Notes: generated from the letters alone by a model not told the origin. 64,000 bases of DNA from Gemmatimonas sp. (GCF_021298855.1 NZ_JAJTHI010000020.1:62001-126000); one strand, 5' to 3'; positions 1 through 8,654 are shown, counted from the stretch's first letter. Numbers and translations: made by a program.

Positions 1-91
1 TGGCCTTTCCGCGAGCGCGCCGCCCCTTCGCGGGGAGCAACGGTTCCTGCGTTGGTCCATCCCAGAACTCATCGTCGCGGAGCGTGCTCAT
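1..91 (-). CDS. 5' end of a gene, possibly nusB (cut by window edge)
   Basis: An ATG at 89-91 overlaps the ribH stop in an ATGA arrangement and opens a frame that runs off the window with no stop. The first 31 residues are visible (start MSTLRDDEFWDGP, then a basic stretch near GRRALAER). In many bacteria ribH is followed by nusB, the transcription antitermination factor, whose N-terminus begins with a similar basic helix. The assignment therefore rests on position and a weak N-terminal resemblance; the first 20 or so residues would be an extension relative to typical NusB. Translational coupling to ribH is likely from the overlap. Confidence 0.45.
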   Translation of the reverse strand, partial: MSTLRDDEFWDGPTQEPLLPAKGRRARGKA

Positions 92-582
92 GCGTCCTCC
101 TCACCGAACGACTCGTCGGGGAACGCCCGGTCGAACAGGTCGAGCACTTCGAGTGCGGCCAGCGCCGCATCTTCCCCCTTGTTGCCATGGGCGCCACCGG
201 CCCGGGCCTCGGCCTGTGCCATGGTGTCGGTGGTGAGCAGTCCGAGGGTGACCGGCACCTCGAAGTCGCGAGATGCGTCCATGAGGCCGCGCGACGCTTC
301 CCCCGCCACGAAGTCGAAGTGCGGGGTGTCGCCGCGCACCACGGCGCCAACGACCACGGCCGCATCGTACTTTCCGGTGGCGAGTGCGCGCCGTACGGCC
401 GTGGGCAGCTCCCACGCCCCCGGCACCCAGAGCACGTCGATATCGTCGAAGGCGACGCCACGTGCGGCAAGAGTGCTCACGGCCCCCTCGGCAAGGGGTA
501 CCGTGATGCTTTCGTTGAAGCGACTGGCAACGACCACGATGCGCCGTCCTTCGCCGCGCGGCTCTCCGGTGAATTCAGCCAC
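88..582 (-). CDS. ribH: 6,7-dimethyl-8-ribityllumazine synthase
   Basis: Lumazine synthase condenses 5-amino-6-ribitylaminouracil with 3,4-dihydroxy-2-butanone 4-phosphate, the penultimate step of riboflavin synthesis, as a cytoplasmic 60-mer or decamer. The core is complete: VVASRFNESIT near residue 18, VWVPGAWELP near 55, a VVVGAVVRGDTPHFDFV segment near 80 carrying the catalytic His, and LGLLTTDTMAQA near 120. I chose the GTG at 582, giving 164 residues, because it lies 7 nt after the ribBA stop and matches the usual family length. An in-frame GTG at 651 would add 23 residues and overlap ribBA by about 60 nt. It is the last rib gene of the operon. Confidence 0.93.
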   Translation of the reverse strand: MAEFTGEPRGEGRRIVVVASRFNESITVPLAEGAVSTLAARGVAFDDIDVLWVPGAWELPTAVRRALATGKYDAAVVVGAVVRGDTPHFDFVAGEASRGLMDASRDFEVPVTLGLLTTDTMAQAEARAGGAHGNKGEDAALAALEVLDLFDRAFPDESFGEEDA

Positions 583-589
583 GGTGATC

Positions 590-1834
590 TCAGACGGCGA
601 AGAGGTGTCCAAGCTTGGTTCGCTTGGTTTCAAGATAGGAAGCGTTCTCACTCGTGGACGGGGCCTCGATGCGCACCCGGTCCTTCAGCACGAGGCCATA
701 GCCATCGAGCCCGACGAGCTTGCGCGGATTGTTGGTGAGGATGCGGATGGAGCGCACGCCAAGATCCAGCAGGATCTGTGCGCCAATGCCGTAGTTGCGC
801 AGGTCGGGCGCGAAGCCGAGGCGCTCGTTGGCCTCGACCGTATCGGCGCCGGTGTCCTGCAACTCGTACGCCTTGAGCTTGTTGAGCAAGCCAATGCCTC
901 GGCCTTCCTGGTCGAGATACACGATGACCCCGCGCCCTTCGGTCTGGATCATCTGCATGGCTGTTTCCAGCTGCCAGCCGCAATCGCAGCGCCGCGAGTG
1001 GAACACGTCGCCGGTGAGGCACTTGCTGTGCATGCGCACGAGGATGTCCTCCCCGTGGGTGACGTCACCGTAGGCAATGGCGATGTGCTCCCGGTTGTCG
1101 ACGTCGTTGCGATAGCCCACGATGCGCCAATCCCCGTAGTCGGTGGGGAGACGGGCATCGGCCATGCGATGCACGAGCCGTTCGTGGCGGAGCCGATACG
1201 CCACCAGCTGGGCGATGGTGATGAACGTGAGGCCGTGCTCCCTGGCGTACACCTCGAGCTGCGGGCGACGCGCGGTGGTGCCGTCCTTGTTCAGGATCTC
1301 GCAAATGACGCCAGCGGGACGCAGCCCGGCCAGCCGGGCGATATCCACGGCGGCCTCGGTGTGCCCCACGCGCTGCAGCACACCGCCGTTGCGCGCACGC
1401 AGCGGATGAATGTGTCCCGGCACGCGCAGGTCGGCACGGGTGGCACTGGGGTCCACCGCCACCCGGATGGTGGTTGCCCGGTCACTGGCGCTGATGCCGG
1501 TGCTCACGCCGTACTTCGCCGCGGCGTCGATGCTGACGGTGAAGGCGGTGCTCATGGCCTCGGTGTTGTGATCCACCTGCATCTCGAGGCCAAGGCGGTC
1601 GGCCCACTCATTGGTCATGGCGAGACAGATCATGCCCTTGGCTTCGAGCATGAAGTTCACCATCTCCGGCGTGACCAGCTGGGCCGCGCAGACGAGATCT
1701 CCCTCGTTTTCGCGATCCTCGTCGTCGGCCACGACCACGAACTTGCCGGCAGCAATGTCGGCCAGGGCCTGTTCGACCGTCCCGAACACCGGCTCGGCGT
1801 GGTCGGTGTTCGCTGTTTCCGTATCCTGCATCAT
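590..1834 (-). CDS. ribBA: bifunctional DHBP synthase / GTP cyclohydrolase II
   Basis: This 414-residue fusion makes both riboflavin precursors: the N-terminal domain (about 1-205) converts ribulose 5-phosphate to dihydroxybutanone phosphate, and the C-terminal domain (about 210-400) opens GTP. Seen directly: the acidic DDEDRENEGDL motif at residues 37-47, HIHPLRAR at 141-148 and GHTEAAVD near 158 of the DHBP synthase. The GTP cyclohydrolase II zinc ligands are C272, C283 and C285, followed by DQEGRGIGL and the TNNPRK motif. The ATG at 1834 overlaps the ribE stop (ATGA), which decides the start over an upstream in-frame ATG at 1891. Both active sites look intact, so no degenerate half is suspected. 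Confidence 0.96.
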   Translation of the reverse strand: MMQDTETANTDHAEPVFGTVEQALADIAAGKFVVVADDEDRENEGDLVCAAQLVTPEMVNFMLEAKGMICLAMTNEWADRLGLEMQVDHNTEAMSTAFTVSIDAAAKYGVSTGISASDRATTIRVAVDPSATRADLRVPGHIHPLRARNGGVLQRVGHTEAAVDIARLAGLRPAGVICEILNKDGTTARRPQLEVYAREHGLTFITIAQLVAYRLRHERLVHRMADARLPTDYGDWRIVGYRNDVDNREHIAIAYGDVTHGEDILVRMHSKCLTGDVFHSRRCDCGWQLETAMQMIQTEGRGVIVYLDQEGRGIGLLNKLKAYELQDTGADTVEANERLGFAPDLRNYGIGAQILLDLGVRSIRILTNNPRKLVGLDGYGLVLKDRVRIEAPSTSENASYLETKRTKLGHLFAV

Positions 1835-2484
1835 GACTGCAACTCCGTGAGAGCGGTCGCCAGCGTGTGGGCACCAGGGGAGCGCAGCCACGGCGACAAC
1901 AGACGTTCGACGTGCTTGGCCAGCACATCGGCTTCCACATGCGCCGCCATGCCCGGCACCAGCGTGCCGAGGGTGGTGTGGCGGCGCGTGTATTCGATAA
2001 TGGACAGCTGCACCCCGGTGGGGAGCAGTTCGTTCACGGTGAGGCTCACGCCGTTCACCGTCACTGACCCCTTGTCGACCATGAGCCGCTGCATGGACGG
2101 GGGCAATTCCAGATCGACGAGCCAGGCATCGCCGGCGTCCCGGGTGGCGAGCACCCGCCCGAGCCCGTCGACGTGGCCGAGCACCAGGTGCCCGCCCAGC
2201 CGATCGCCGAGCGCCATGGCGCGCTCGAGGTTGACGCGGTCACCGGCACACCAGCCGCCAATGGTGGTGCGGTCGATGGTCGTGACCACCGCGGCAACGG
2301 TGAACCAGCCGTGTCCGGGCGATGTGACCCCATGCTCGCGGACGGTGAGACAGGCGCCGTTCACGGCGATACTCTCGCCGTCGGTGAGGTCGGTGTAGCG
2401 GCTTGCGATGCGCAATTCGCGCCCGGCCGGCGTATCGGCGACGTGCTCAATGAGCCCCACGTCGTCCACGAGCCCCGTGAACAT
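1831..2484 (-). CDS. ribE: riboflavin synthase alpha subunit
   Basis: Riboflavin synthase dismutates two molecules of dimethyl-ribityllumazine to riboflavin. The 217-residue protein begins with the hallmark MFTGLVDDVG and shows the duplicated lumazine-binding barrel: first copy about 1-95 with SIAVNGACLTV near 39, second about 96-200 with GSVTVNGVSLTVNE near 137. Length and the internal repeat match the family (usually 200-220 residues). It begins 7 nt after ribD and its stop overlaps the ribBA start, so it is the second gene of the rib block. Confidence 0.95.
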   Translation of the reverse strand: MFTGLVDDVGLIEHVADTPAGRELRIASRYTDLTDGESIAVNGACLTVREHGVTSPGHGWFTVAAVVTTIDRTTIGGWCAGDRVNLERAMALGDRLGGHLVLGHVDGLGRVLATRDAGDAWLVDLELPPSMQRLMVDKGSVTVNGVSLTVNELLPTGVQLSIIEYTRRHTTLGTLVPGMAAHVEADVLAKHVERLLSPWLRSPGAHTLATALTELQS

Positions 2485-2491
2485 CCTGTCC

Positions 2492-3592
2492 TCAGTCTCC
2501 GGAAACAGCGTAACGGGTCATCAGGTCGGCGCCGTACACACGGCGCTCGAGCACGGTGAGGCGCGGGGCCTCGTTGGCCTCGCGCCCTGGCAGTGCGGCG
2601 AAGGCCGGCATGGCCCCCGCCCCCAGAATGACCGGAGCCTGAAAGATAATCAGGTGATGGACGAGACCGGCGGCCAACAGGGCAGAAGCGAGGGTGGCGC
2701 CCCCCTCCACGAAAAGGTGCGAGATACCGTTGGGCTTTCGCAGACGGCACAGGGCGGCGGTGAGATTCGTGGCGTCATGCAGGATCACGCCGGCGGCCTC
2801 CAGGGCGCGTAGCCGGTCCAACGGGGCGGCGCCCGGGGCCGTGATGGCGTACACCGGTACCTCCCGGGCCGTGCGCACGAGGCGGCTGTCGAGAGGCAGT
2901 CGGGCAGTTCGATCGAATACCACCCGAGCGGGCATGACCCGCGGTGCCGGCCCGACGCGCACGGTCAGATCGGGATCGTCAGCGACCGCCGTGCCAATGC
3001 CCACCGCCACGGCGTCGGCCTCGGCGCGCAGAGCGTGCACCGCGGCCTGGCTTTCCGGCCCGGTGAGCCAGGCCCGCTTGCGGGAAGGGCCCGCGATGGC
3101 GCCATCGACGGACACCGCCAGCTTGAGGGTCACGAAGGGCAGCGGGCCTCCGCGCGCCACATGCAGGAACGGGGCGTTCTGCACCCGTGCGTCGGCCTCG
3201 CACACTCCCGATTCGACACGGACGCCGTCGGCGGCGAGACGCTCGAGCCCACCGGCCGCCGCGGCATTGGGGTCGCGGGTGGCGCAGACCACGCGGGCCA
3301 CACCGGCGGCGAGCAGCGCCTCCGTGCAGGGACCCGTCTTGCCATGGTGGTTGCACGGCTCGAGGGTCACGTAGGCCGTCGCGCCGCGGGCCCGTACGCC
3401 GGCGGCGGCCAGCGCGTGCACTTCAGCGTGCGGCCCGCCGTACTCCTGATGCCACCCCTCACCCACGATCTCGCCGTCCTGCACGAGCACGCAGCCCACC
3501 TTGGGATTGGGCCACACTTGCCCCGCTCCGCGCTGGGCGAGTTCGAGGGCCCGACGCATGAAGCGCACGTCGTCGGGTATGGCTCCCGGCAC
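2492..3592 (-). CDS. ribD: riboflavin-specific deaminase/reductase
   Basis: RibD deaminates and then reduces the pyrimidine intermediate in riboflavin synthesis. The N-terminal cytidine-deaminase-like domain (about 5-150) carries zinc ligands H55 (in PHAEVHAL), C80 and C89 (PCNHHGKTGPC). The C-terminal reductase domain (about 155-360) has SVDGAIAGPS and the FVEGGATLAS motif near the end. Likely start is the GTG at 3592 (366 residues); a GTG at 3568 and an ATG at 3559 are alternatives. The longer reading frame to 3775 only overlaps the upstream outer-membrane gene. With the chosen start the 5' end still overlaps no gene and follows the upstream stop at 3624 by about 30 nt. Confidence 0.93.
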   Translation of the reverse strand: MPGAIPDDVRFMRRALELAQRGAGQVWPNPKVGCVLVQDGEIVGEGWHQEYGGPHAEVHALAAAGVRARGATAYVTLEPCNHHGKTGPCTEALLAAGVARVVCATRDPNAAAAGGLERLAADGVRVESGVCEADARVQNAPFLHVARGGPLPFVTLKLAVSVDGAIAGPSRKRAWLTGPESQAAVHALRAEADAVAVGIGTAVADDPDLTVRVGPAPRVMPARVVFDRTARLPLDSRLVRTAREVPVYAITAPGAAPLDRLRALEAAGVILHDATNLTAALCRLRKPNGISHLFVEGGATLASALLAAGLVHHLIIFQAPVILGAGAMPAFAALPGREANEAPRLTVLERRVYGADLMTRYAVSGD

Positions 3593-3623
3593 GTGCGCTT
3601 TCTGGCCGGCGGCCGGCCCGATA

Positions 3624-4643
3624 TCAGAACCGGACCGTGAGCCCAAGCGACCCGAAACGATAGCCTTCGTTGGCGGCGCGGCCGCCGAAGGTGTTGGTAG
3701 TCGGATCGGCGTTGCCGGCACCGGACCAGCCAAATTCGGCCACCAGCCGCGCCAGCCCGAGCCCCAGCGACACATTCGCGAAGGCGCTGTTGCGCGTGAC
3801 CGCGTTGCGCAGCCCGAAAAGGGAGACCAACGCGCGTGTTTGCTGATTGAGCACCGTTTCGTTCACCACCGCCTCCACGCCCGCGGTGTTTTCGATCTGG
3901 TCACGCCCCACACCGGCGGCAAATCCGAAGATCGCCACGCGTTTGCTGGCGACCACCCGCAGGCTGTTCGACGTTGCCGCGAGATTGCGCACGCTGATGG
4001 AGTCGTTGCCCGCCGTGTATCCCAACGCGGTGGTGGGCAACCGGCGTCGCATGTAGCTGACGCTCACCCCCGGCACGAGCCACGACTCCTGCAGGGCGCC
4101 AACGCGTATGCCATACGACAAGGCCACGCTGGACGTCTGCGGGGCCACCGAGAAGCCGTTCTCGGTCACGTCGGGCAGATAGGTGGCGCCGAGCAGCACG
4201 TCCACCCCGCCAATGTTGGTGAGACCGGCGGGGAGGCCGGCGAAGAGACCAATCGCCGCATCGACCGAAGGTACCGGCACCGGTACCCGACTCGCCCCGA
4301 GGTTGGAACGTGCCGCCCCTGTGAGGCGGATGGGCACCGCGTTGGCCGGCACGCGACCATCGACGGCCGTGACGCGCAGGGAAAGCGCGCGCTTCCCCCA
4401 TCCACCAAGGGTGCCGCCCTCCCCAAGCACGGGGTTGCCGCCGGACAACGCCACCCCGACCTGCGGCATGACGAAGGCGAAGATGTCGCGCGCCTTGACG
4501 CACGCGTCCTCCCCGCTGAATCCGCCGATATTGGCTGTGGCGCAGGTACCGGCGGTGGTCTGCGCCCCGAGTTCACGCACGCCTGCGGGCGTTGCCGACA
4601 CCAGCACCAGCGCGGCCACCGCAGCCCTGCGCGCGCCCCGCAT
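3624..4643 (-). CDS. predicted outer-membrane beta-barrel protein
   Basis: A 339-residue protein with an N-terminal signal sequence (basic start MRGARRAA, hydrophobic core, cleavage near GAQT at about 28). Alternating small and aromatic residues follow, and the last strand ends SLGLTVRF with a C-terminal Phe, the usual mark of a BAM-assembled outer-membrane barrel. A Cys pair (about 34 and 47) lies just after the signal peptide. No enzymatic motif is seen and I do not recognise the family. The ATG at 4643 overlaps the purM stop (TGATG), so it is cotranslated with purM and sits between purine and riboflavin genes, an odd place for an envelope protein. Confidence 0.72.
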   Translation of the reverse strand: MRGARRAAVAALVLVSATPAGVRELGAQTTAGTCATANIGGFSGEDACVKARDIFAFVMPQVGVALSGGNPVLGEGGTLGGWGKRALSLRVTAVDGRVPANAVPIRLTGAARSNLGASRVPVPVPSVDAAIGLFAGLPAGLTNIGGVDVLLGATYLPDVTENGFSVAPQTSSVALSYGIRVGALQESWLVPGVSVSYMRRRLPTTALGYTAGNDSISVRNLAATSNSLRVVASKRVAIFGFAAGVGRDQIENTAGVEAVVNETVLNQQTRALVSLFGLRNAVTRNSAFANVSLGLGLARLVAEFGWSGAGNADPTTNTFGGRAANEGYRFGSLGLTVRF

Positions 4644-5698
4644 CAGGTGACCTGCCCATCGAGCCGTACGCGGCCGGTGCCGGGCACGACGGCACCCAGT
4701 TCCCAGGCCGCCATGCCACACGCCGCGGCACGCGACGTAATGTGCGACACGTTGTCGGCGGCGGTGATGACGACCATGCCCACCCCCATGTTGAAGGCCC
4801 GGAACATCTCGAGCGAGGCCACCTGCCCCGCCTCTGCGAGTACCCGGAACTCGCTGGGGACGGTCCACGTGGACGTATCCACGTCGGCATCGAGTGTTTC
4901 GGGGAGGGCCCGGTTGAGATTGCCCGGCAGGCCACCACCGGTGATGTGCGCCATGGCGTGGATGTGCCCGAGCACGGGCCGGAGGCACTGCAGGTACGAG
5001 CGGTGCACCTTGAGCATCACGTCGGCGACCGTGGCGCCGTTCGCGTCGGGGAAGACGTCGTGCACGCCCAGCTGCAGGCGCTCGCTGATGATGCGACGCG
5101 CCAGCGAATAGCCGTTGGTGTGCAGCCCGTTGCCGCCGAGCGCCACCAGCACATCGCCCTGCTGCACGCGGGCGCTCCCCAGCACCGCCTCCTCTTCCAC
5201 GATGCCGGTAATGAAGCCGGCCAGGTCGTAATCGGGGGGCGTGTACACCCCGGGCATCTCGGCCGTCTCCCCGCCGATGAGCGCACAGGCGTTCTCGCGG
5301 CACCCCGCGGCAACGCCAGCCACGACCCCTTCCACCACGGGCGGCTCGAGCTTGCCGAAGGCCACGTAGTCGAGGAAGTAGAGCGGCACCGCCCCCTGCA
5401 CGAGAATGTCGTTGGTGCAATGGTTCACCAGACAGTGCCCAATGGTATCGTGGCGACCGGCTTCGATGGCGATCTTGATCTTGGTGCCCACGCCATCGGC
5501 GCTGGCCACGAGCAGCGGCGCCTTGTACCCCTCGGGCACCCGGAACATGCCACCGAAGCCGCCAAACGCGCCGCGCGCCCCGGCGGTCATGGTGCTCTGC
5601 ACCAGGGTGGCCAGGCGATGCTTGGCATCGTCCGCGGCCTCGATGTCGACGCCGGCACTGCGGTAGTCGAGCGGCATATGCCTCGGTGCCTGGCTCAT
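4643..5698 (-). CDS. purM: phosphoribosylformylglycinamidine cyclo-ligase (AIR synthetase)
   Basis: PurM closes the imidazole ring in the fifth step of purine synthesis, using ATP. The 351-residue protein has the family order: LDYRSAGVDIEAADD near 10, GFGGMFRVPEGYK near 47, ASADGVGTKIKIA near 65, HCTNDILVQGA near 93, GGETAEMPGVY near 148, and GGGLPGNLNRALP near 255. Length is typical. The start ATG overlaps the stop of the PfkB kinase (ATGA) and the stop overlaps the next gene, so the three are one translational unit. Confidence 0.95.
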   Translation of the reverse strand: MSQAPRHMPLDYRSAGVDIEAADDAKHRLATLVQSTMTAGARGAFGGFGGMFRVPEGYKAPLLVASADGVGTKIKIAIEAGRHDTIGHCLVNHCTNDILVQGAVPLYFLDYVAFGKLEPPVVEGVVAGVAAGCRENACALIGGETAEMPGVYTPPDYDLAGFITGIVEEEAVLGSARVQQGDVLVALGGNGLHTNGYSLARRIISERLQLGVHDVFPDANGATVADVMLKVHRSYLQCLRPVLGHIHAMAHITGGGLPGNLNRALPETLDADVDTSTWTVPSEFRVLAEAGQVASLEMFRAFNMGVGMVVITAADNVSHITSRAAACGMAAWELGAVVPGTGRVRLDGQVT

Positions 5699-6639
5699 GC
5701 GCCAAGCTCCGTGTCGAAGGCCACCAGCTGACGGAACTCCTGCACGCGCGCGTCGATGTCGGCGCGCGTGATCTCGAGCAGGCGCGCATTCGAGAACTTC
5801 TCGACGGCGAAGGACCCCATGGCGGAGCCCACCACGACAGCGCGCCGCATGTTCTGGTCGCTCAGGTCTCCGGTGGCGGCGAGATAGCCGATGAAGCCTC
5901 CGGCAAACGAGTCGCCGGCGCCCGTGGGATCGAACACGCTCTCCAGCGGGTACGCGGGCGCGAAGAAGATGCTCTCACGCGTGAACATGAAGGCCCCGTG
6001 CTCGCCCTTTTTGATGAGCACGTGCGTGGGGCCCTTGTCCATGATCCAGCGCGCGGCCTGCACGAGATTGGTGTGCTCCGTGAGCTGGCGCGCCTCGGCG
6101 TCGTTGAGGGTGATGAGATCCACGTGGCCAAGCAGCTCCACGAGCTCGGGGCGGCGGGATTCGATCCAGAAGTTCATGGTGTCGCAGGCCACCAGGCGCG
6201 GCTTCTCCACCTGCTCGAGCACCTGCAACTGCAGGCGCGGATCGATGTTGGCGAGGAAGACGAACGGCGAGCGCTTGAACTGATCGGGGATCTTGGGGCG
6301 GAAGTGCGAGAACACCCCCAGATGCGTTTCCAGCGTTTCGGCCGCATTGAGATCGTGCCGATACCGGCCCCGCCAGCGGAAGCTGGTACCGGCGGCCTTC
6401 TCGAGACCCGCGAGATCCACGCCACGCGCGGCCAGCGGGTCGAGCTTGGCCACGGGGTAGTCGTCACCCACGACCCCCACGAGCTGCACCGGCGTGAAGT
6501 GCGACGCCGACGACGAGAAGTACGTGCCGGACCCACCAAGCACCTCGTCCGCCTTGCCGAACGGGGTCTCGACCGAATCGAGGGCCACCGACCCCACCAC
6601 GAGTACGGGGTTCTTGATGCTGGTTGCAGCCACGCTCAC
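5695..6639 (-). CDS. PfkB-family carbohydrate/nucleoside kinase
   Basis: A 314-residue cytoplasmic kinase of the ribokinase/PfkB superfamily, which phosphorylates sugars or nucleosides with ATP. Seen: an N-terminal GSVALDSVETPFG, the GGSGTYFSSSASHF substrate loop near 35, and the C-terminal signature DPTGAGDSFAGGFIGYLA near 245 with the catalytic Asp. The lid region is short. Substrate cannot be read from sequence; placement between argS and purM suggests a nucleoside or ribose-type substrate but this is inference. The start is a GTG at 6639 overlapping the argS stop (GTGA). Confidence 0.85.
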   Translation of the reverse strand: MSVAATSIKNPVLVVGSVALDSVETPFGKADEVLGGSGTYFSSSASHFTPVQLVGVVGDDYPVAKLDPLAARGVDLAGLEKAAGTSFRWRGRYRHDLNAAETLETHLGVFSHFRPKIPDQFKRSPFVFLANIDPRLQLQVLEQVEKPRLVACDTMNFWIESRRPELVELLGHVDLITLNDAEARQLTEHTNLVQAARWIMDKGPTHVLIKKGEHGAFMFTRESIFFAPAYPLESVFDPTGAGDSFAGGFIGYLAATGDLSDQNMRRAVVVGSAMGSFAVEKFSNARLLEITRADIDARVQEFRQLVAFDTELGA

Positions 6640-8288
6640 ATGCGCTCCGGCGCCGACAGTCCGAGAATGCGCAGCCCGGCGGCAATGCCGAGCTGCGAGG
6701 CGCGCGCCAGCACGAGCCGCGCGTTGGTGATGGCCTCGGGCTCACCGAGGACATGATGCTTGTGGTACCAGGTGTGCGCGGCGCGTGCCGTTTCGAGCAG
6801 CCACCCGGCAATGCGGTGCGGTTCGAGGTTGTCTGCCGCGCCCTTCACCATGGCGGGAAAATCGAGCAGCTGCTTCACGAGCTCCTGCTCGGCCGGCTCC
6901 TTGAGCACGCCCAGATCCACACCATCGCCGGTGACGGTCGCGGCCTGGATTTCGCCCACGCGGAAGATGCCGCACATGCGGGCGTGCGCCATCTGGATGT
7001 AGTACACCGGGTTCTCTTCCGACTGGCTGCGCGCGAGGTCCACGTCGAACACGAGCTGGGAGTCGCCCTTGCGCATGAGGTAGAAGTAGCGCACGGCATC
7101 GCGTCCCACCTCGTCGATGAGATCGCGCACGGTGACGTACGACCCGGCGCGCTTGGAGATCTTCACCTCCTCGCCGCCCTTCATGACCGTCACCATCTGG
7201 TGCAGCACGTAGTCGGGGTATCCCTGCGGAATGCCAATGCCCAGCGCCTGCAGCCCGGCGCGTACCCGGGTGGTGGTGCTGTGATGGTCGGCCCCCTGCA
7301 CATTGATGGCGCGGGTGTACCCACGCTCCCACTTGGTCACATGGTACGCCACGTCGGGGACGAAGTACGTGTAATCGCCCCCCTTGGCCGCGCTCTTCTT
7401 CATCACGCGGTCCTTGTCGTCCCCGAAGGTGGTGGTGCGCAGGAACAGCGCGCCGTCTTCCTCGAACGTGTGGCCGCTGGCCTTGAGCGCCTCGACGGTC
7501 TGCTCCACGCGCCCGTCGGTGTAGAGCGAACTTTCGAGGTAGTACGTGTCGAACTTCACGCCGAACGCCTGCAGGTCGAGGTCCTGCTCGTGACGCAGCG
7601 CCGCCACCGCGAACTGCCGCAGCGCATCGAGGTCGTTGCCGTCACGGTCGTCGGGGTGCTGCTGCACGTAGCGCTCGGCGATCTCGGCGATGTACGCGCC
7701 GTGATACCCGCCCTCGGGAATCGCGAGCGGGTGTCCGGCGAGCTCCCGTACGCGGGCCTGCGTGCTCTTCGCCAGATTGGCGATCTGCGCGCCGGCATCG
7801 TTGTAGTAGAACTCGCGATCGACCTTCCAGCCCGTCCACTCGAGCAGCGTGCTGATGGCGTCGCCGAGAGCGGCCTGCCGGCCGTGGCCCACGTGGAGCG
7901 GCCCGGTGGGATTGGCCGACACGAATTCCACGCACACCCGCCGCTGGTGGCCGATGTCGAGGCGGCCCCACTGCTCCGGCGCCGCCAGGATCTGCAGGAG
8001 CCCGCGCGCCTGATAGCCGGGATCGAGACGGCTGTTGATGAACCCCGGGCCGGCAATCTCCGCCGACACGATGCCCACACGTGGCCGATCGAGCGCCGCG
8101 ATGAGGGCCTCGGCAATGTCGCGCGGCTTCTTGCCGAGCGGCTTGGCCAGGGTCATGGCCAAGGTGGTGGCCCAGTCGCCGAACGCCGGATCACGCGGCC
8201 GCTCGAGGATGGGGGAAACGTCGTCGGGCGCACCGAGAGTGCGCGCCGCGCGCGCGAGTTCGGCGCGCAGGGCGTCGGCGTGGGTCAC
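6636..8288 (-). CDS. argS: arginyl-tRNA synthetase
   Basis: Class I aminoacyl-tRNA synthetase charging tRNA-Arg. The N-terminal additional domain occupies about 1-110; the HIGH motif is seen as HVGH at 132-135 within SANPTGPLHVGHGR; the second signature appears as KISKRAG; the C-terminal DALR-type anticodon-binding domain ends near ILGLSAPERM. I place the start at GTG 8288 (550 residues). The alternative in-frame GTG at 8318 lies inside the terminator hairpin of the preceding gene, which argues against it. The stop overlaps the next gene's GTG. Confidence 0.94.
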   Translation of the reverse strand: MTHADALRAELARAARTLGAPDDVSPILERPRDPAFGDWATTLAMTLAKPLGKKPRDIAEALIAALDRPRVGIVSAEIAGPGFINSRLDPGYQARGLLQILAAPEQWGRLDIGHQRRVCVEFVSANPTGPLHVGHGRQAALGDAISTLLEWTGWKVDREFYYNDAGAQIANLAKSTQARVRELAGHPLAIPEGGYHGAYIAEIAERYVQQHPDDRDGNDLDALRQFAVAALRHEQDLDLQAFGVKFDTYYLESSLYTDGRVEQTVEALKASGHTFEEDGALFLRTTTFGDDKDRVMKKSAAKGGDYTYFVPDVAYHVTKWERGYTRAINVQGADHHSTTTRVRAGLQALGIGIPQGYPDYVLHQMVTVMKGGEEVKISKRAGSYVTVRDLIDEVGRDAVRYFYLMRKGDSQLVFDVDLARSQSEENPVYYIQMAHARMCGIFRVGEIQAATVTGDGVDLGVLKEPAEQELVKQLLDFPAMVKGAADNLEPHRIAGWLLETARAAHTWYHKHHVLGEPEAITNARLVLARASQLGIAAGLRILGLSAPERM

Positions 8289-8305
8289 GTGGTGGTCAGA
8301 AGGAG

Positions 8306-8353
8306 AAAAACGGCACACGGCCGCCGTGCACGGTCCGGTGCACGACCGCCGTG
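8306..8353 (-). terminator. intrinsic terminator after the FmdB-like gene
   Basis: Arms 8316-8331 and 8338-8353 pair over 16 positions with two mismatches around a 6-nt loop. In the minus-strand transcript the stem is followed by a short spacer and a run of five U (8306-8310). It starts one base after the stop codon at 8355 and ends 17 nt before the argS GTG, so argS needs read-through or a promoter within the hairpin region. Confidence 0.75.
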
Positions 8354-8354
8354 A

Positions 8355-8654
8355 TCAGTCGGCCTTGGGCGCCGAGGGGGCCGAGGGCGCCGCCGGCTTG
8401 GCGTCGCTCTTGGACTCGCTCTTGGTGTCGCTCTTGGTCTCACTGGACGACGCGGGACGCTGATCCTTCTTGCCGTCCTTGCCGTAGTCGGTGATGTAGA
8501 ACCCGGATCCCTTGAACAGCAGCCCGGCACCACCCGAGATGATGCGCGTGGCCACGCTGCCGTCCTCGAGGGTGACGGCATCAGGGACTTCGCTGATCTT
8601 GTAGATCCGCTCGATGACGGAACCGTCGGGCGCGCGAAATTCGTAAGTTGGCAT
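8355..8654 (-). CDS. FmdB-family-like small protein lacking the zinc-ribbon cysteines
   Basis: A 99-residue protein starting MPTYEFRAPDGSVIE and containing FKGSGFYITDYGK near residues 48-60. Those two landmarks are the fixed ends of the FmdB regulatory zinc-ribbon family, which normally reads MPTYEYRC..C in the first 12 residues with a second CxxC later. Here there is no cysteine at all. After residue 60 comes a Lys/Ser/Asp-rich, then Ala/Pro-rich low-complexity tail. Function is unknown; it cannot bind zinc in the usual way. It has its own plausible promoter (8690-8718) and terminator, so it is monocistronic. Confidence 0.7.
   Translation of the reverse strand: MPTYEFRAPDGSVIERIYKISEVPDAVTLEDGSVATRIISGGAGLLFKGSGFYITDYGKDGKKDQRPASSSETKSDTKSESKSDAKPAAPSAPSAPKAD

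Noticed and set aside
179-2398. 739-residue plus-strand open frame
   Set aside because: Antisense to ribH, ribBA and ribE, which have full family motifs.
2485-3640. FMN riboswitch before the riboflavin genes
   Set aside because: ribD follows another gene by about 30 bases inside an operon; there is no room and no RFN-like structure.
8288-8353. T-box leader before argS
   Set aside because: The hairpin is a simple terminator of the preceding gene; no specifier loop or T-box sequence is visible.
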